Counted from the first letter of the stretch, positions 21,119 to 31,827 are shown. The stretch: 42,500 nt of DNA from Prorocentrum cordatum (GCA_963575745.1 CAUYUJ010015753.1:110722-153221), one strand, 5' to 3'. Notes: a model not told the origin generated them from the sequence alone. Program-made: numbers and translations.

Positions 21119-21234
21119 ACCTCCTCCTCCTCCTCCTCTCCTCCTTCCTCCTCCTCCTCCTCCTCCCTCCTCCTCCTCCTCCTCCTCCTCCTCCTCCTCC
21201 TCCTCCTCCTCCTCCTCCTCCTCCTCCCCCCCTA
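21119..21234 (+). repeat. (TCC)n tract
   Basis: A nearly pure CTC/TCC run of about 110 bases, complementary to the GGA run at 20853-20955. The poly-Ser and poly-Leu frames across it are artefacts. Confidence 0.95.
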
Positions 21235-21357
21235 ATGAACCCCCCTCTCATCCCACGCCCTGTCAGCAAGGGGAAAAGGAGAGGGAATCGACTTAACTAC
21301 GACATTCCTTGTACGGCGTTTCTTTTTTCGGTTGGTTTTTAGATTCCCTTGGGGCTG

Positions 21358-21384
21358 GCGACGACGACGACGACGACGACAGCG
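21358..21384 (+). repeat. (GAC)n microsatellite
   Basis: A short run of GAC/CGA triplets (about 8 units), followed at about 21420-21560 by another block of the CTTGGG-type degenerate repeat. Confidence 0.85.
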
Positions 21385-21419
21385 TCTCACACACGCCGAC
21401 TGGGTCGGCGGACTTTGCG

Positions 21420-21580
21420 TCTTCCGGGCTGCTGGAAGTCTTCTTGGAACCCTCCTGGGGTGACTTGGACGCTTCTTGGGCCGTCTTGGGACCAGCTCGG
21501 GCCATCTTGGAGCGCTCTTGGCCTGAGGCCGTCGGGCCTCCCACCCCTTTGGGCGCCTCCTTGCGGCGCTCCTGGGGCGC
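21420..21580 (+). repeat. Degenerate CTTGGG-type short tandem repeat, copy block 3
   Basis: Variants of CTTCTTGGGnCCGTCTTGGG occur here, related to 35-650 and 11600-11900. It is shorter and more diverged than those blocks. Confidence 0.6.
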
Positions 21581-22145
21581 TCTGAGTTCTGGCATGCCCC
21601 CTTCCATCTCAGCCCCCCCTCCTCGTTTAGCCCCCTCCCCCGTTCCCCCTCTCGCCCACTCGTTCGTCGCCTCCCCCCTATCCCCCGCGCTCCTTCTCCT
21701 TCCTCGACCTCATCCTGCTCTTCCAAATCCTCCCCTCCCTCCTCCGCAACGCCTGCTTCCTGCCCGGGGTGCTGTTCGTGCAGGGATCCCCCGGGGTCGC
21801 CACGCGCGCGCTTGAAGTAAAAGCATCATTACACTCTGACTGCAGGTTTTAGCACGCCTCTGCATGGCCCCGTGGGCCGGCGAATTTTCGGTGGCGGTCG
21901 TTACCCAGGGGGGGCGGAGGACGGGTGGGAACGATAGCGCTTTGGCGGGGTGGGGCACGTCGGAGTGGGGGTGCGCTGCGATCGCCACAGTGTGCGTGCG
22001 AGCACCAGCATGTGTGCCGGTGGGTCCAGGCTCCCGCCTACGCACGATCGCTACCGTCAATTACCTAGGGGATGGGGTGGGGGGCTGGCCTCGGTACCGA
22101 CCATCATACGAGAGAGGATAACAACAAAAACATAATCGCAGTATT
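21581..22145. other. Region with no recognised gene
   Basis: A pyrimidine-rich stretch (about 21600-21770) is followed by mixed GC-rich sequence. No motif or inverted repeat is recognised. Confidence 0.45.
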
Positions 22146-22149
22146 AGTA

Positions 22150-22336
22150 CAGTGGAGACCCATGCCAAGAAACACCCTGCTCTTTTCCAGGGTGCCCTGG
22201 GTTTCTTGGGTTTCGATGGTTTTGCCATGGAACGTGTGACATTCCCACACCAAAAATCAATGGACGATCAATGGACGCCCTGGGGTCCCAGGGTTGGGTT
22301 TCTTGTGGGAGGTTTCTTGTGGACGGGGGCCTACTG
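22150..22336. mobile_element. Tc1/mariner-like MITE, copy 1 (187 bp)
   Basis: The left end is CAGTGGAGACCCATGCCAAG. The right end, reverse complemented, is CAGTAGGCCCCCGTCCACAA. Both sides have AAGAAAC inside. Each end is preceded by TA (22148-22149 and 22337-22338), the target duplication expected of Tc1/mariner superfamily elements, which also begin with CAGT. There is no transposase, so it is non-autonomous. The copy at 41243-41392 lacks about 37 internal bases. Confidence 0.8.
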
Positions 22337-22455
22337 TACCTCAGCCCCGCCATCCCACCCTCCCAGTCGAACCCCGAAGGGCACAGCCTAGGTATACCTG
22401 GCTCTGGGGGGTACATCGGCCAGGTGGGGTCAAGGCCACGCCCGTGAGGACTGGG

Positions 22456-22770
22456 ATCGGAGGAGGAGGATGAGGATGAAGAGGAGGAGGAGGAGGAAGA
22501 GGAGGAGGAGGAGGAGGAGGAGGGTGAGGAGGAGAAGGAGGAAAAGGACGAGCAGGAGGAGGAGGAGGAGGAAAAGGACGAGCAGGAGGAGGAGGAGGAG
22601 GAGGAGGAGGAGGAGGAGGAGGAGGAGGAGGAGGGAGGGAGGAGGGAGGAGGAGGGAGGAGGAGGGGGAGGAGGAGGAGGAGGAGGAGGAGGAGGAGGAG
22701 AAGGACGAGGAGGAGGAGGAGAAGAAGGAGGAGGAGGAGGAGGAGAAGGACGAGGAGGAGGAGGGCGGGC
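22456..22770 (+). repeat. Long GGA purine tract
   Basis: About 310 bases of GGA units with GAAAAGGACGAGCA interruptions repeated at about 22536 and 22572. The frames encode poly-Arg or poly-Glu on + and poly-Ser, poly-Leu or poly-Pro on -, and are not called. Confidence 0.95.
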
Positions 22771-22965
22771 ACGCAAGGCGTCTTCCCGACGTGCAATGCG
22801 GCCTCGCCTGGTAGGCCCCCGGCGCGGCGGGCTGCCGCCCGTTCTCGGAGGGGGGGTGCCATGTGCGTGCGCACGTGGACGCAGCCCGACGTGTGGCAGC
22901 CGGGGAGCGGCAGACAAAACAATCGCGCGGCCTCGCGCCGGTACAATTTCGAAGAAGATGAAGAA

Positions 22966-23075
22966 ACCACATAAACGTAACGTTTTGGCGATCCGCGCGC
23001 CAGGGAGGGGGGGGGGTCCAGCGCGGATGCAAGAAATCCGCGCGGAGCGCCAAAAGTTTGTGTTCATGCCGTTTT
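22966..23075. mobile_element. Inverted-repeat element, ATAAACAT family, copy 3
   Basis: The left arm CATAAACGTAACGTTTTGGC and the reverse complement of the right arm (CATGAACACAAACTTTTGGC) pair and continue into (A/C)TCCGCGCG. The inner segment GTCCAGCGCGGATGCAAG matches the family's inner motif. The arms are about 30 bases. Confidence 0.7.
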
Positions 23076-23235
23076 TTCTTCCTACCGACAGCAGTGCATG
23101 CCCACTTGTTTGAACACGGGTTCATAGTCGGCGTCGTTGCAGACGTGGTCCGTGTAAGACCGAAGGCCGCCTGCCTTGCAGCGGCCGCTGTCGGTTGTGG
23201 ACAACCTTTGCTGCTGGGCATCGTACAGTCGGGGC

Positions 23236-23420
23236 CCTGAAGAAGGAACCCTTTTGGTTGGGGACGGGCTCCGCGTTCCTTAAGTGTTTCACAGCTTGCC
23301 TCAGGTCTTCCTTATGTTTCCGATAGGAAATCTAAGTTTATCTATGGAAAAAAGGGGCCTCGTTCCTTACTTAGGGTTCCTTAGGTCAACGCCCCGACTG
23401 TAATCATTTCGGGGGTCCGA
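23236..23420. repeat. Degenerate GGTTCCTTA palindromic repeat
   Basis: Short motifs such as AAGGAACCC, GTTCCTTAAG and GGTTCCTTAGG recur at irregular spacing. This is the same style as the larger block at 34480-34970. Confidence 0.5.
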
Positions 23421-23960
23421 ATCTTATCCGAGGCGGGGATTTATCCATAGCCACCGACTGGGATCGAGCTTCGAACCAGAGCCCCACCTAGGTCTCCGAA
23501 GTTATGATCTCCTCGGCGGTTTCGGCGTCTTGAGCTCGTTATCGGGCCCTGGGGCAATGGCACATGGGTCCGGGCCGAAAGCTACCCCCGAGGAAGGGGA
23601 CGGAGCCGTCAGAATTGGAGCCAAGAGATGAGAGATGAAAACATACGTATCGTCGGATGTCCTGGGAAGACGCCCCAATCGTCTGCGTTATTCCTCCTAT
23701 CAGTCGGGGTCCAGCACGTCAGCCCCCGGATGTCTGGACCCTTTCCCAGCGACCCACTTTTCATTCCGAGTCCTTTGACGGTCCCAGGGCCCGGCGAGGG
23801 CCACTGGAGGCCGAAAGTTGTCCAAAATTGTCCGCTGTGATTGGTCCACCACGCGAGGGGACCTGGGTTGGGGCCACCCGAGTCTTACCAGCCTGAAGCA
23901 TATCTCTAATTACCCTTCTGATTGGCATCGCCTTATCTATATCGGGGGCGGAAAAAGAGG
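23421..23960. other. Region with no recognised gene
   Basis: Mixed sequence with small open frames only. A TTCGAACC motif near 23475 was examined as a possible tRNA T-loop, but the adjacent stem does not pair. Confidence 0.45.
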
Positions 23961-23967
23961 GGGTTGA

Positions 23968-24116
23968 TGACTAGGGGGGGGTGGATATCATGGCGCGGGC
24001 CATGATATCTCCGCAGATTTCATGGCGCCTCTTCTTGTTTCATTACGTCCCTGGCCCCCCCCCCCCTGGGCCGCGCACATGCCGCCGGCCATGATTTGCA
24101 CCCCCCCTCTTGGACA
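23968..24116. mobile_element. Candidate inverted-repeat element with nested hairpin
   Basis: The left end GGGGGGGTGGATATCATGGC pairs imperfectly with the reverse complement of the right end (GGGGGGGTGCAAATCATGGC). Inside the left arm is a perfect 11-base hairpin: GATATCATGGC at 23984-23994, a 4-base loop, then its complement at 23999-24009. No target duplication was found. Confidence 0.5.
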
Positions 24117-24290
24117 CCCCCCTCTTGGCCGCTCCCGACTATATGATGCTGATCTTGAGGCTCCCCTCAGCCTCTAAGGGCGCATCCCCAGGATTGCATT
24201 CTCATGGCCTTTGGCTTGTCAGCCTCAGGGACAGGGGCAAGCTGAAGGCTCGTGAGATCGGGCGGGGCCAGGACGAGGACAAATCCGTTC

Positions 24291-24333
24291 CAGAGCGTTC
24301 CCCAACGCTCTCTCATCGTTCCGGAACGCTCTG
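24291..24333. repeat. Perfect 11-bp inverted repeat
   Basis: CAGAGCGTTCC (24291-24301) and GGAACGCTCTG (24323-24333) are exact complements around a 21-base loop, which itself repeats AACGCTCT. It could form a hairpin; its role is unknown. Confidence 0.75.
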
Positions 24334-24411
24334 AGAAGGCCGCGGCGCCCGAGACTCCTCCGCAGCCGCGGGACCTCGGGAATTCCCGAGGTATCCCCGT
24401 CCGATGTTATC

Positions 24412-24573
24412 TCAGGAGGGGAAAAAACACACAGACACAATGAATCGCCGATCCCCTGGAAAATATAAGAAAATGTGGGAAGTGGGGGGAAGACAAAAAC
24501 TTAGAAAATATGAGAAAATATGGTGAATCCTGTTATTTGTGTGTATTTATTTGTGTGTCCCAGGGCACCTCCA
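24412..24573 (+). mobile_element. SR1 element, copy 3 (162 bp)
   Basis: It starts TCAGGAGGGGAAAAAACACA and ends AGGGCACCTCCA. The flanking pentamers are TTATC (24407-24411) and GTATC (24574-24578), matching at 4 of 5. It shares ACACACAGACACAATGAATC, AATATnnGAAAAT and TTGTGTGTATTTATTTGTGT with the other copies. Confidence 0.88.
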
Positions 24574-24807
24574 GTATCATCGTCCGACGTTCTCGTTGTC
24601 CTGCCTTCGCAGCCTACGAGGGTCGCCCCCCCGCAGGCAGAGCCCGGACGCCAAGGCTCCGGGCGCCGCCGCGGCGGGCAAGCCGCAGCCGCGGCAGCCC
24701 GTGCACTGGGCGAAGTTCAAGCCCTTCGACGAGCTCTCACCGCCGCCGCCGCGGCCAGAGGCTGCGGCCTGCCGAGGGCTCGGAGCGCCTGCCGAGGGCC
24801 AGGGGGG

Positions 24808-24902
24808 GGATGAGGAGGGGGAGGAGGGAGGAGGAGGAGGAGGAGGAGGAGGAGGAGGAGGAGGAGGAGGAGGAGGAGGAGGAGGAAGAGAGCAAGGAGG
24901 AG
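24808..24902 (+). repeat. (GGA)n tract
   Basis: A GGA run of about 25 units with a GGGGGAGGAGGGAGGA lead-in. The frames through it are repeat artefacts. Confidence 0.95.
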
Positions 24903-25098
24903 GGGTTTAACACGCGTGCTTTGGCGTGCGCAAGCGCGCAAGGGGTCTCGGCACCCTGTGCGAGCGCGCCCGCACGCACCCGCGGGAGGGTGGGCCCGCG
25001 GCCTCGGTACGCACCCTTCTCTTTGCGTCGCCGCCCGTCGCTGCCGACTCCGTGAGTCGCAGCTCCCTTCGGGCGGCAGCGTCTTGTTGCTGCTGCTC

Positions 25099-25292
25099 TC
25101 GGGTCGGGCGAAGGGGGGGGTTTGGGAAAGGGGGGGTACGAAATCTGCTGCATGTAGCTGGTTTCGGCCCCGCCGCCGGGCCCATTCCTCGATACATAGC
25201 CGCCTCCGGCGCCGGGAGGCGCCGGGAAAATCAGCTACGTGAGCTGATTCTCAACCCCCCCCTTTGCTATCCCCCCCTTTCGCCCGACCCGA
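25099..25292. mobile_element. 194-bp MITE with about 65-bp terminal inverted repeats and 5-bp target duplication
   Basis: Both ends begin TCGGGTCGGGCGAA, a perfect 14 bases, and continue into two G runs and a block that reads ATCTGCTGCATGTAGCTG on the left and ATCAGCTCACGTAGCTG on the right. Imperfect pairing therefore extends over about 65 bases. The element is flanked by a perfect TGCTC pair (25094-25098 and 25293-25297). It has no coding capacity. The pentamer length matches that seen for SR1 and the 33188 element. Confidence 0.85.
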
Positions 25293-25392
25293 TGCTCGCC
25301 CTGGGCTCAGAGCTCGAGGAGCAGCCTGATGGATGGCCGCTGCCGCTCCTCTGCCCTTCGCTCCTCCAGGGAGCGCTGTGGCGGCGGCTCCC

Positions 25393-25620
25393 CTCCGCCA
25401 CGCTGGGGCCCCCCGCGGCCTAACCCCTCGCCGCGCTGGGGATCGCTGTGGCCTAACCCCTCGCCACGGTGGGGGTCTCTGCGGCCTGCACTCTCTCCCC
25501 GCTGGGTTCCGTTGTGGCCTAACCCCTCGCCACGCAGGGGTTCGTTGCGGCCTAACCCCTCGCCTCGCTGGGGCCCGTTGTGGCCAAACCCCTCGCCGCG
25601 CCGGGGCTTGCTGCGGTCTA
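25393..25620 (+). repeat. 33-bp tandem array 1 (7 units, 11-codon repeat)
   Basis: CCTCGCCGCGCTGGGG-like units recur every 33 bases (about 25401, 25434, 25467 and so on to 25600), separated by TGTGGCCTAACC. In one + frame they encode repeats of WPNPSPRWGSL. The - frame encodes PQRGEGLGHS-like units in the related arrays. Protein-length open frames result from the 33-base period and lack of stops. I do not call a gene. Confidence 0.92.
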
Positions 25621-25790
25621 CAATCGTTTTTGTTTGTTCTCTCTCTGGGGTGCAGTACTGCGTTAATTGGTTAAGGGATTAGTTGCTGTAGCGCACGCTG
25701 TATACAAGTACAGCAATAATTGTAACCGGAATTAATATGACAGTCTCAGGGTGTTGATCAGCCAATTTTTGGACCTGCATTTATAGATAG
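25621..25790. other. AT-richer junction between array 1 and the satellite
   Basis: This contains a CTGTAGC/GTATACAAGTACAGC dyad and AATTAATATGACAG. It has lower GC than its surroundings. No gene. Confidence 0.4.
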
Positions 25791-27720
25791 TTGGAAAGGA
25801 GTTCGAAACAAGGAGTTTTTCGAGTTAGAAAGGAATTTCTAATGCCGGTGAGAATTCGGAATCTAAGATAAGTCGAAACGGATTTGTCCGATGAGTGATA
25901 GGGGAGGGCCAGGAAGAGCCACATGAGTTAGAAAGGAATGTGATGCGGAATTTCCCAAGTTAGAAAGGGATTTCGAATACCAGGGGGATATCTGAATCTC
26001 AGAGACAATCGAATCAGAATTGCCCGCGAAGCGCCAGGGCCAGGAAGAAGAAAAGGAGTTATAATGGAATGTGATGAGGAATTTCCAGAGTTAGAGAAGG
26101 AATTTCGAATACCAGGGGTAACTCAGCATCTCAGAGACAATCGAATCATACTTACCAGAGAAGCGCCAGGGCCAGGAACGAAAAAGGATGTATCAAGGAA
26201 TTGCATAAGGAATTTCCAGAGTTAGAGAAGGAATTTTGACTACCAGGGGTAATTCTGCATCTCAGAAAAGATCCAGTCCGAATTGCCCGAGGAGCACCTG
26301 GGCCAGGAAGGAACAAAGGAGTTATACAGGAAGTTGATAAGGAATTTTTCGGAGTTAGAAAGGGGATTTTGAATACCAGAGGTAATTCTGCATCCCAGAG
26401 ACAATCGCATAATAATTGCCCGAGAAGCGCCAGGGCCAGGAAGGAACAAGGAGCTATAAAGGAATGTGATAAGGAATCTCCAGAGTTAGAGAGGAGTTTC
26501 GAATACCAGGGGCAATTCTGCATCTCAGAGACAACCGCCAGGGCCAGGAAGGAAAAACGATTTAGAAAAGGACGGTGACAAGATTTTCCGATTTTGATTG
26601 GAATTTCGAATACCAGGGGTAATTCTGCATCTCAGAGACAATCGAATCAAACTTGCTAAAGAAGCGCATGGGCCAGGAAGGAAACAAGGAGTTAGAAAGG
26701 AACGAAATGAGGAATTCTCAGAGTTAGAGAAGGAAATTTGAATAACAGGGGTAATTCTGCATCTCAGAGACAATCGATTCAGAATTGCCGGAGAAGCGCC
26801 AGGGCCAGGACGGAAACATGAGTTAGAAAGGAATTCGATAAGGACTTTCCAGAGTCAGGAAGGAATTTTGAATGCCATGGGTAATTCTGCATCTCAGAGA
26901 CAATCGATTCAGAATTGCTCGAGAAGCGCCAGGGCCAGGAAGGAAAAAGGATTTATACAGGAATTTCATAAGGACTTTGCCGGGTTTGAAAGGAATTTCG
27001 AATACCAGGGGGAAGTCTGAATCCCAGAGACAATCGGATCATAATTGCCCGAGAAGCGCCATGGCCAGGAAGGAAAAAGGAGGTGGACATAATGTGGTAA
27101 GGATTTCCAGAGTTCAAATCGAATGTCGAATGCCAGGGGTAATTCTGCATCTCTGCGACAATCGAATCAGAATTGCCCGAGAACTGCCAGGGCCAGGAAG
27201 GAAAAAAGGAGCTAGAAGGGAATGTGAAAAAGGAATTTCCGGAGTTAGGCAGGAATTGCGAATGCCAGATGTAATTCTGCATCTCAGAGACAATCGCATC
27301 ATAATTGCCCGAGAAGCGCCAGGGCCATGAAGGAAAAAGGAGTTAGAAAGGAACGTGATGAGGAATTTCCAGAGTTAGACAGGAATTTTGACTACCAGGG
27401 GTACTTCTGCGCCGGAGAGACCATCGAATTAGAATTGCCCGAGAAGCGCCAGGGCCAGGAAGGAAAAAGGAGTTAGAAAGGAATTCGGTAAGGAATTTCC
27501 AGAATTAGACAGGAATGCCAAATGCCAGGGGTGATTCTGCTTTTCAGAGACAATCGAATCATAATTGCCCGAGAAGCGCCAGGGACAGGAAGGAAAAATG
27601 AGTTAGAGAGGAAGTGGAGTAGGAATTTCCACAGGTAAAGAATTTCGAATACCAGGGGTAATTCTGCATCTCAGAAATGATCCAGTCCGAACTGCCCGAG
27701 GGGCGCCAGGGCCAGGAAGG
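25790..27720 (+). repeat. 132-bp satellite array, forward arm (about 14 units)
   Basis: The marker GAAGCGCCAGGGCCAGGAAG recurs every 130-134 bases (26031, 26163, 26293, 26427, 26664, 26797, 26925, 27056, 27184, 27315, 27447 and on). Units also share CATCTCAGAGACAATCGAAT and GGAATTTCCAGAGTTAGA. One unit near 26537 is shortened. Short open frames of 60-150 codons appear in both directions and follow the repeat; none is called. Confidence 0.95.
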
Positions 27721-30700
27721 ACAAGGCCTGGCGCTCCTCGGGCGATTCCGATTCGATTGTCTCGGATATGCAGAATTACAGCTGGCATTCGCAATTGTTG
27801 TTTAGTTTTGGAAATTCCTTATCACATTCCTGTCTAACTCCTTTTTCCTGTTTGGTCCTGGCGCTTCTCGGGCAATTCTGATTCGATTGTCTCTGAGATG
27901 CAGAGTTGCCCCTGGCATTCGAAATTCCTGTCTAACTATGGAAATTCCTTATCACGTTCATTTGTAACTTCCTTTTTCCTTCTTGGTCCTGGCGCCTCTC
28001 GGGCGGATTCGATTGCTTCTGAGTTAGAAAGGAATTTTGAATACCGGGGGCAAGTCTGCATCCCAGAGACAATCGAATCATATTTGCCCGAGAAGCGCCG
28101 GGGCCAGGCAGGGGCGAGGAGTTAGAGAGGAATTTCGAGTACCAGGGGTAGTCCTGCATCTCAGAAATGACCCAGTCCGAATTGTCCGAGAAGCGCCGGG
28201 GCCAGGAAGGGCAAAAAGGCCTGGCGCTTCTCGGGCGATTCCGATTCGATTGTCTCGGAGATACAGAATTACATTTGGTATTCGCAATTCCTTTCTAGTT
28301 CTGGAAATTCCTTATCGCGTTCATTTTTGATTCCTTCTTCCTGTTTGGCCCTGGCGCTTCTGGGGGCAATTCTGATTCGATTCTCTCTGAGATGCAGAAT
28401 GACTCCTGGCATTAGAAATTCCTGTCTAACTCTGGAAATTCCTTATCACGTTCCTTTGTAACTCCTTTTTCCTTCTTGGCCCTGGCGCTTCTCGGGCAAT
28501 TCGGATTCGATTGCCTCTGAGATGCAGATTTGCCCCTGGCAGTCGAAATTCCTTTCTGACATTTGGAAATTCCTCATCCCATTCCTTTATAACCCCTTTG
28601 TTCCTTCATGGCCCAGGTGCTCGTTGGGCAATTCGGATTGGAATTTTTCTGAGGTGCAGAGTCGCCGCTGGCAGTCGACTTCTCTACCTCATTTTTCCGC
28701 CATGGCACTGGCACTTCGCGGGCAATTATGATTCGATTGTCTCTGAGATGCAGAATTGCCTTTGTTTCCGCAATTCCGGTCTAACTTTGGAAATTGTTTA
28801 TCACATCCCTGTCTATCTGTTTTGTTATTTCCTGGTCCTGGCGCCCTTCGGGCAATTATGATTGGATTGTCTCCGCGATGCAGAATCTCCCCGAGCATTC
28901 GACATTCCTTTCTAACTCGGGAAATTCCTCATCAGGTTTCTTTTCTAGCTCTTTGTTTTCATTCCTGGCCCTGGCGCTTCTCGGGCAATTATGATTCGAT
29001 TGTCTCTGAGATGCAGAATTGCCCCTGGCATTCGAAATTCTTTTCTACCTCTGGAAATTCCTTATCACGCCCCTTTCAATTCTCCTTCCTGGCCCTGGCG
29101 CTTCTCGGGCAATTCTGGTTCGATGGTCTCTGAGGCGCAGAAGTGCCCCTGGCATTTGAAATTCCTTGCTCACTCTGGAAATTCCTTATCGAATTCATTT
29201 CTAACTCTTCCTTGTCCTTCCAGGTCTTGGCGTTTCTCTGGCAATTCTGATTCGATTGTCTCTGAGATGCAGAATTGCCCCTGGTACGCGAGAATCTGTA
29301 TAACTATGGGAATTCCTTATCACATTCCTCGTCTACCTCCTTTCTCCTTCGTGGCCCTGGTGCATCTCGGGCAATTCGGATTCGATTGTCTCTGAGGCGC
29401 AGAATTGCACTTGGCATCCAAACTTCCTTTCTGGTTTTGGAAATTCCCCATCACATTCCTCTCTAAGCCCCTCTTCCTTTTCGGCCCTAGCACTTCTCGG
29501 GCAATTCAGTCAGACGCGGTTGTCTCTGAGATTGCAGAATTACCTTTGGTATCCGACATTCCTTTCTAGTTCTGGGAATTCCTTATCAAATTCCTCGTCC
29601 ATCTCCTTGTTTCCATCCTGATCCTGGCGCGTCTCGGGCAATTCGGATTCGAGTGTCTCTGAGATGCAGAATTACATTTGGTGGTTGCTGGCATTCGCAA
29701 TTCTGGTCAACATCTGGAAATTCCTTATCACATTCTTGTCTAATTCCTTTTTCCTTCCTGGCCCTGGCGCTTCGCGGGCAATTATGATTCGATTGTCGCG
29801 GAGATGCAGAATCACCCCGAGCATTCGACATTCCTGCCCAACTCTGGAAATTTCTTATCAGATTCCTTTCTATCTCCGTGTTTTTCTTCCTGGCCCTGGC
29901 GCTTCTCGGGCAGTTCTGACTCGATTGTCTCTGAGATGCAGAATTATCAGTGGCATTTGAAGTTCTTTTCTAACTCTGGAAATTCCTTATCACATTCCTT
30001 TATATCTCCTTTCTCCTTCCTGGCCCTGGCGCTTCTCGGGCAGTTCTGATTCGATTGTCTCGGAGACGCAGAAGCGCCGCCGGCATTCGAAATTCCTTTC
30101 TAACGCCTGGAAATTGTTTATCGAATTCCGTTCCAATTCATTTTTTCCCCTTTCTGGCCCTGGCGTTTCTCGGGCAATTCTGGCTCGATGATCTCTGAAA
30201 TGCAGAATGACCCCTGGCATTCGAAATTACTTTCTTACTTTGGAAATTCCGAGTTGAACACATTCCTCGTCTAACTCCTTTTTCCTTCCTGGCCCTGGCG
30301 CTTCGCGGGAAACTCTGATTCGATTGTCTCTGAGATTCTGAATTACACATGGTATTCGACATTCCTTTCGAACTCTGGAAAGTCCTCTTCGCGTTCCCTG
30401 TCTAACTCCCGTTGCCCTTCCGGGCCCTGGCATGCGAAATTCCTAACTCTGGAAAGTCCTAATCACATTCCTGTCTAATTCCTTTTTCCTTCCTGGACAT
30501 GGCGTTTCTCGGGTAATTCGGATTTGATTGTCTCTGACATGCAGAAGTACCCCTTGTATTCGAAATGCCTTTCTATATCTGGAAATTCCTGATCACATTC
30601 CTTTCTAGCCTCCTTTTTCCTTCCTGGCCCTGGCGCCTCTCTGGCAAGTTTGATTGGATTGTCTCTGAGATGCAGAATTATCCTTGGCATTCGACATTCC

Positions 30701-30900
30701 TTTCTACCTCTGGAAATTTCTTATCATATTCCTTTCTAGTTCCTTTTTGCTGCTTGGCCACGGCGCTTCTCGGGCCGGGCAAGTCTGATTCGATTGTCTC
30801 TGCGATGCAGAAATTGTCTGGCATTAGCCGTGCCTGTCTAAGTCTGGAAATTCTGCATCAGTTTCCTTTCTAACTTTTTTGGTCGGCCTGTCCCTGTTCG
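27721..30900 (-). repeat. 132-bp satellite array, inverted arm (about 24 units)
   Basis: The same unit continues in reverse complement (CTTCCTGGCCCTGGCGCTTC at about 130-base spacing), except for a short stretch at about 28021-28205 that returns to the forward orientation. The array therefore contains two head-to-head junctions (27694-27743 and 28184-28236) and one tail-to-tail junction near 28020. Divergence between units is visible but the period is kept. Confidence 0.93.
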
Positions 30901-31075
30901 GGCAACCCCTTCGAATTCATAACCCCCCCCAGGCCGCCGCGCGCTAGCTTCGCCCCAGCTACAGCATGCCCCGCCGCTAGTTATTATTGACCGTAGCACC
31001 CTACAGTGCATCTACAGTATGAATTGCTCAGCGAATTACTACTGTAGTTTTTTATTGCTGAAAAAAAGGTACCCC
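30901..31075. other. AT-richer junction between the satellite and array 2
   Basis: It contains CTACAGCATG, TTATTATTGACCG and ACTACTGTAG motifs faintly like the opposite junction at 25680-25790. No gene. Confidence 0.35.
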
Positions 31076-31077
31076 GC

Positions 31078-31360
31078 GCCGCGCTGGGGCTCGCCGCGGC
31101 CTACCCCTCGCCACGCCGGGGACCTTCGCGGCCTAACCCTTCGCCGCGCTGGGGCCCTGTGCGGCCTAATCCCTGGCCGCGCTGGGGTCTGCTGTGGCCT
31201 GACCCCTCGCCGCGCTGGGGTCCGACTCGGCCTTGACCCATCGCCGCGCTGGGGTCCTCTGTCGCCTAACACCTCGCCGCGCTGGGGACCGTTCTGGCCT
31301 AACCCCTCGCCACGCTGGGGCTGGCAGTGGCCCAACCCCTCGCCGCGCTGGGGTCCTGCT
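31078..31360 (+). repeat. 33-bp tandem array 2 (9 units)
   Basis: This is the same unit as at 25393-25620 and in the same orientation (CCTCGCCGCGCTGGGG every 33 bases from about 31082 to 31346). With array 1 it brackets the 132-bp satellite. Confidence 0.92.
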
Positions 31361-31827
31361 GCTCCTGCTTGTGCTTCTGCTGGCGCCTGGAACGCGGCCT
31401 GGCGCGCCGCGTGAGCCGCGAGCCCCGCAGCTCCGCCCACGCTCGGGGCCCGCTCTGGCGCGCCTCCCCGGGCCCCTCCTGCTGCTCCTGCTGCGTCGTC
31501 GGCACCTCCAGCAGCGCTTCCTCGTCGTCGTCTCTGTGCCTCTGGCCGTGCCACTCGGGCCGCGAGCTGCCTTGCTCCGCCCCAACTCGGGGTCTGCGCT
31601 GGCGTGCTTCCCCGAGCCCCTCCTGTGCTTGCGGCAGGGCATCGCTCCCGCCCGCCGTGGGGCGGCTCTCCCCCTGCGGGCCCTGGGCTTCGAGGCTCCT
31701 GAGCGGCCGCTGGGGGGGGGGCGGGGTGGCTCTGCCTGTTTGCTTCGCCAGGGAACATCACTTGTGCCCGCCGCCCTCGACGGCTCGCGCCCAGGATCCT
31801 CCTCCAGGCTATCCTCTCCTGCGTCTT
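31361..31827. other. GC-rich region with open frames but no recognised domain
   Basis: A - strand frame of 306 codons (31959-31039) and a + strand frame of 283 codons (31327-32178) cross this segment. Both run into the 33-bp arrays and have skewed Ala/Gly/Arg/Pro composition. Without a domain or codon signal I do not call either. It could hold a degraded gene. Confidence 0.35.

Noticed and set aside
22144-23067. Putative membrane or Ser-rich protein on - strand
   Set aside because: The Ser, Leu and Pro runs come from the GGA tract at 22456-22770 read in three frames.
23465-23500. TTCGAACC as a tRNA T-loop
   Set aside because: The bases on either side do not form the 5-bp stem, and no D-arm or anticodon arm fits at the proper distance.
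25790-30900. CRISPR array
   Set aside because: The units are about 132 bases of continuous diverged repeat without short direct repeats separated by unique spacers, and the array inverts. No cas-like gene is present.
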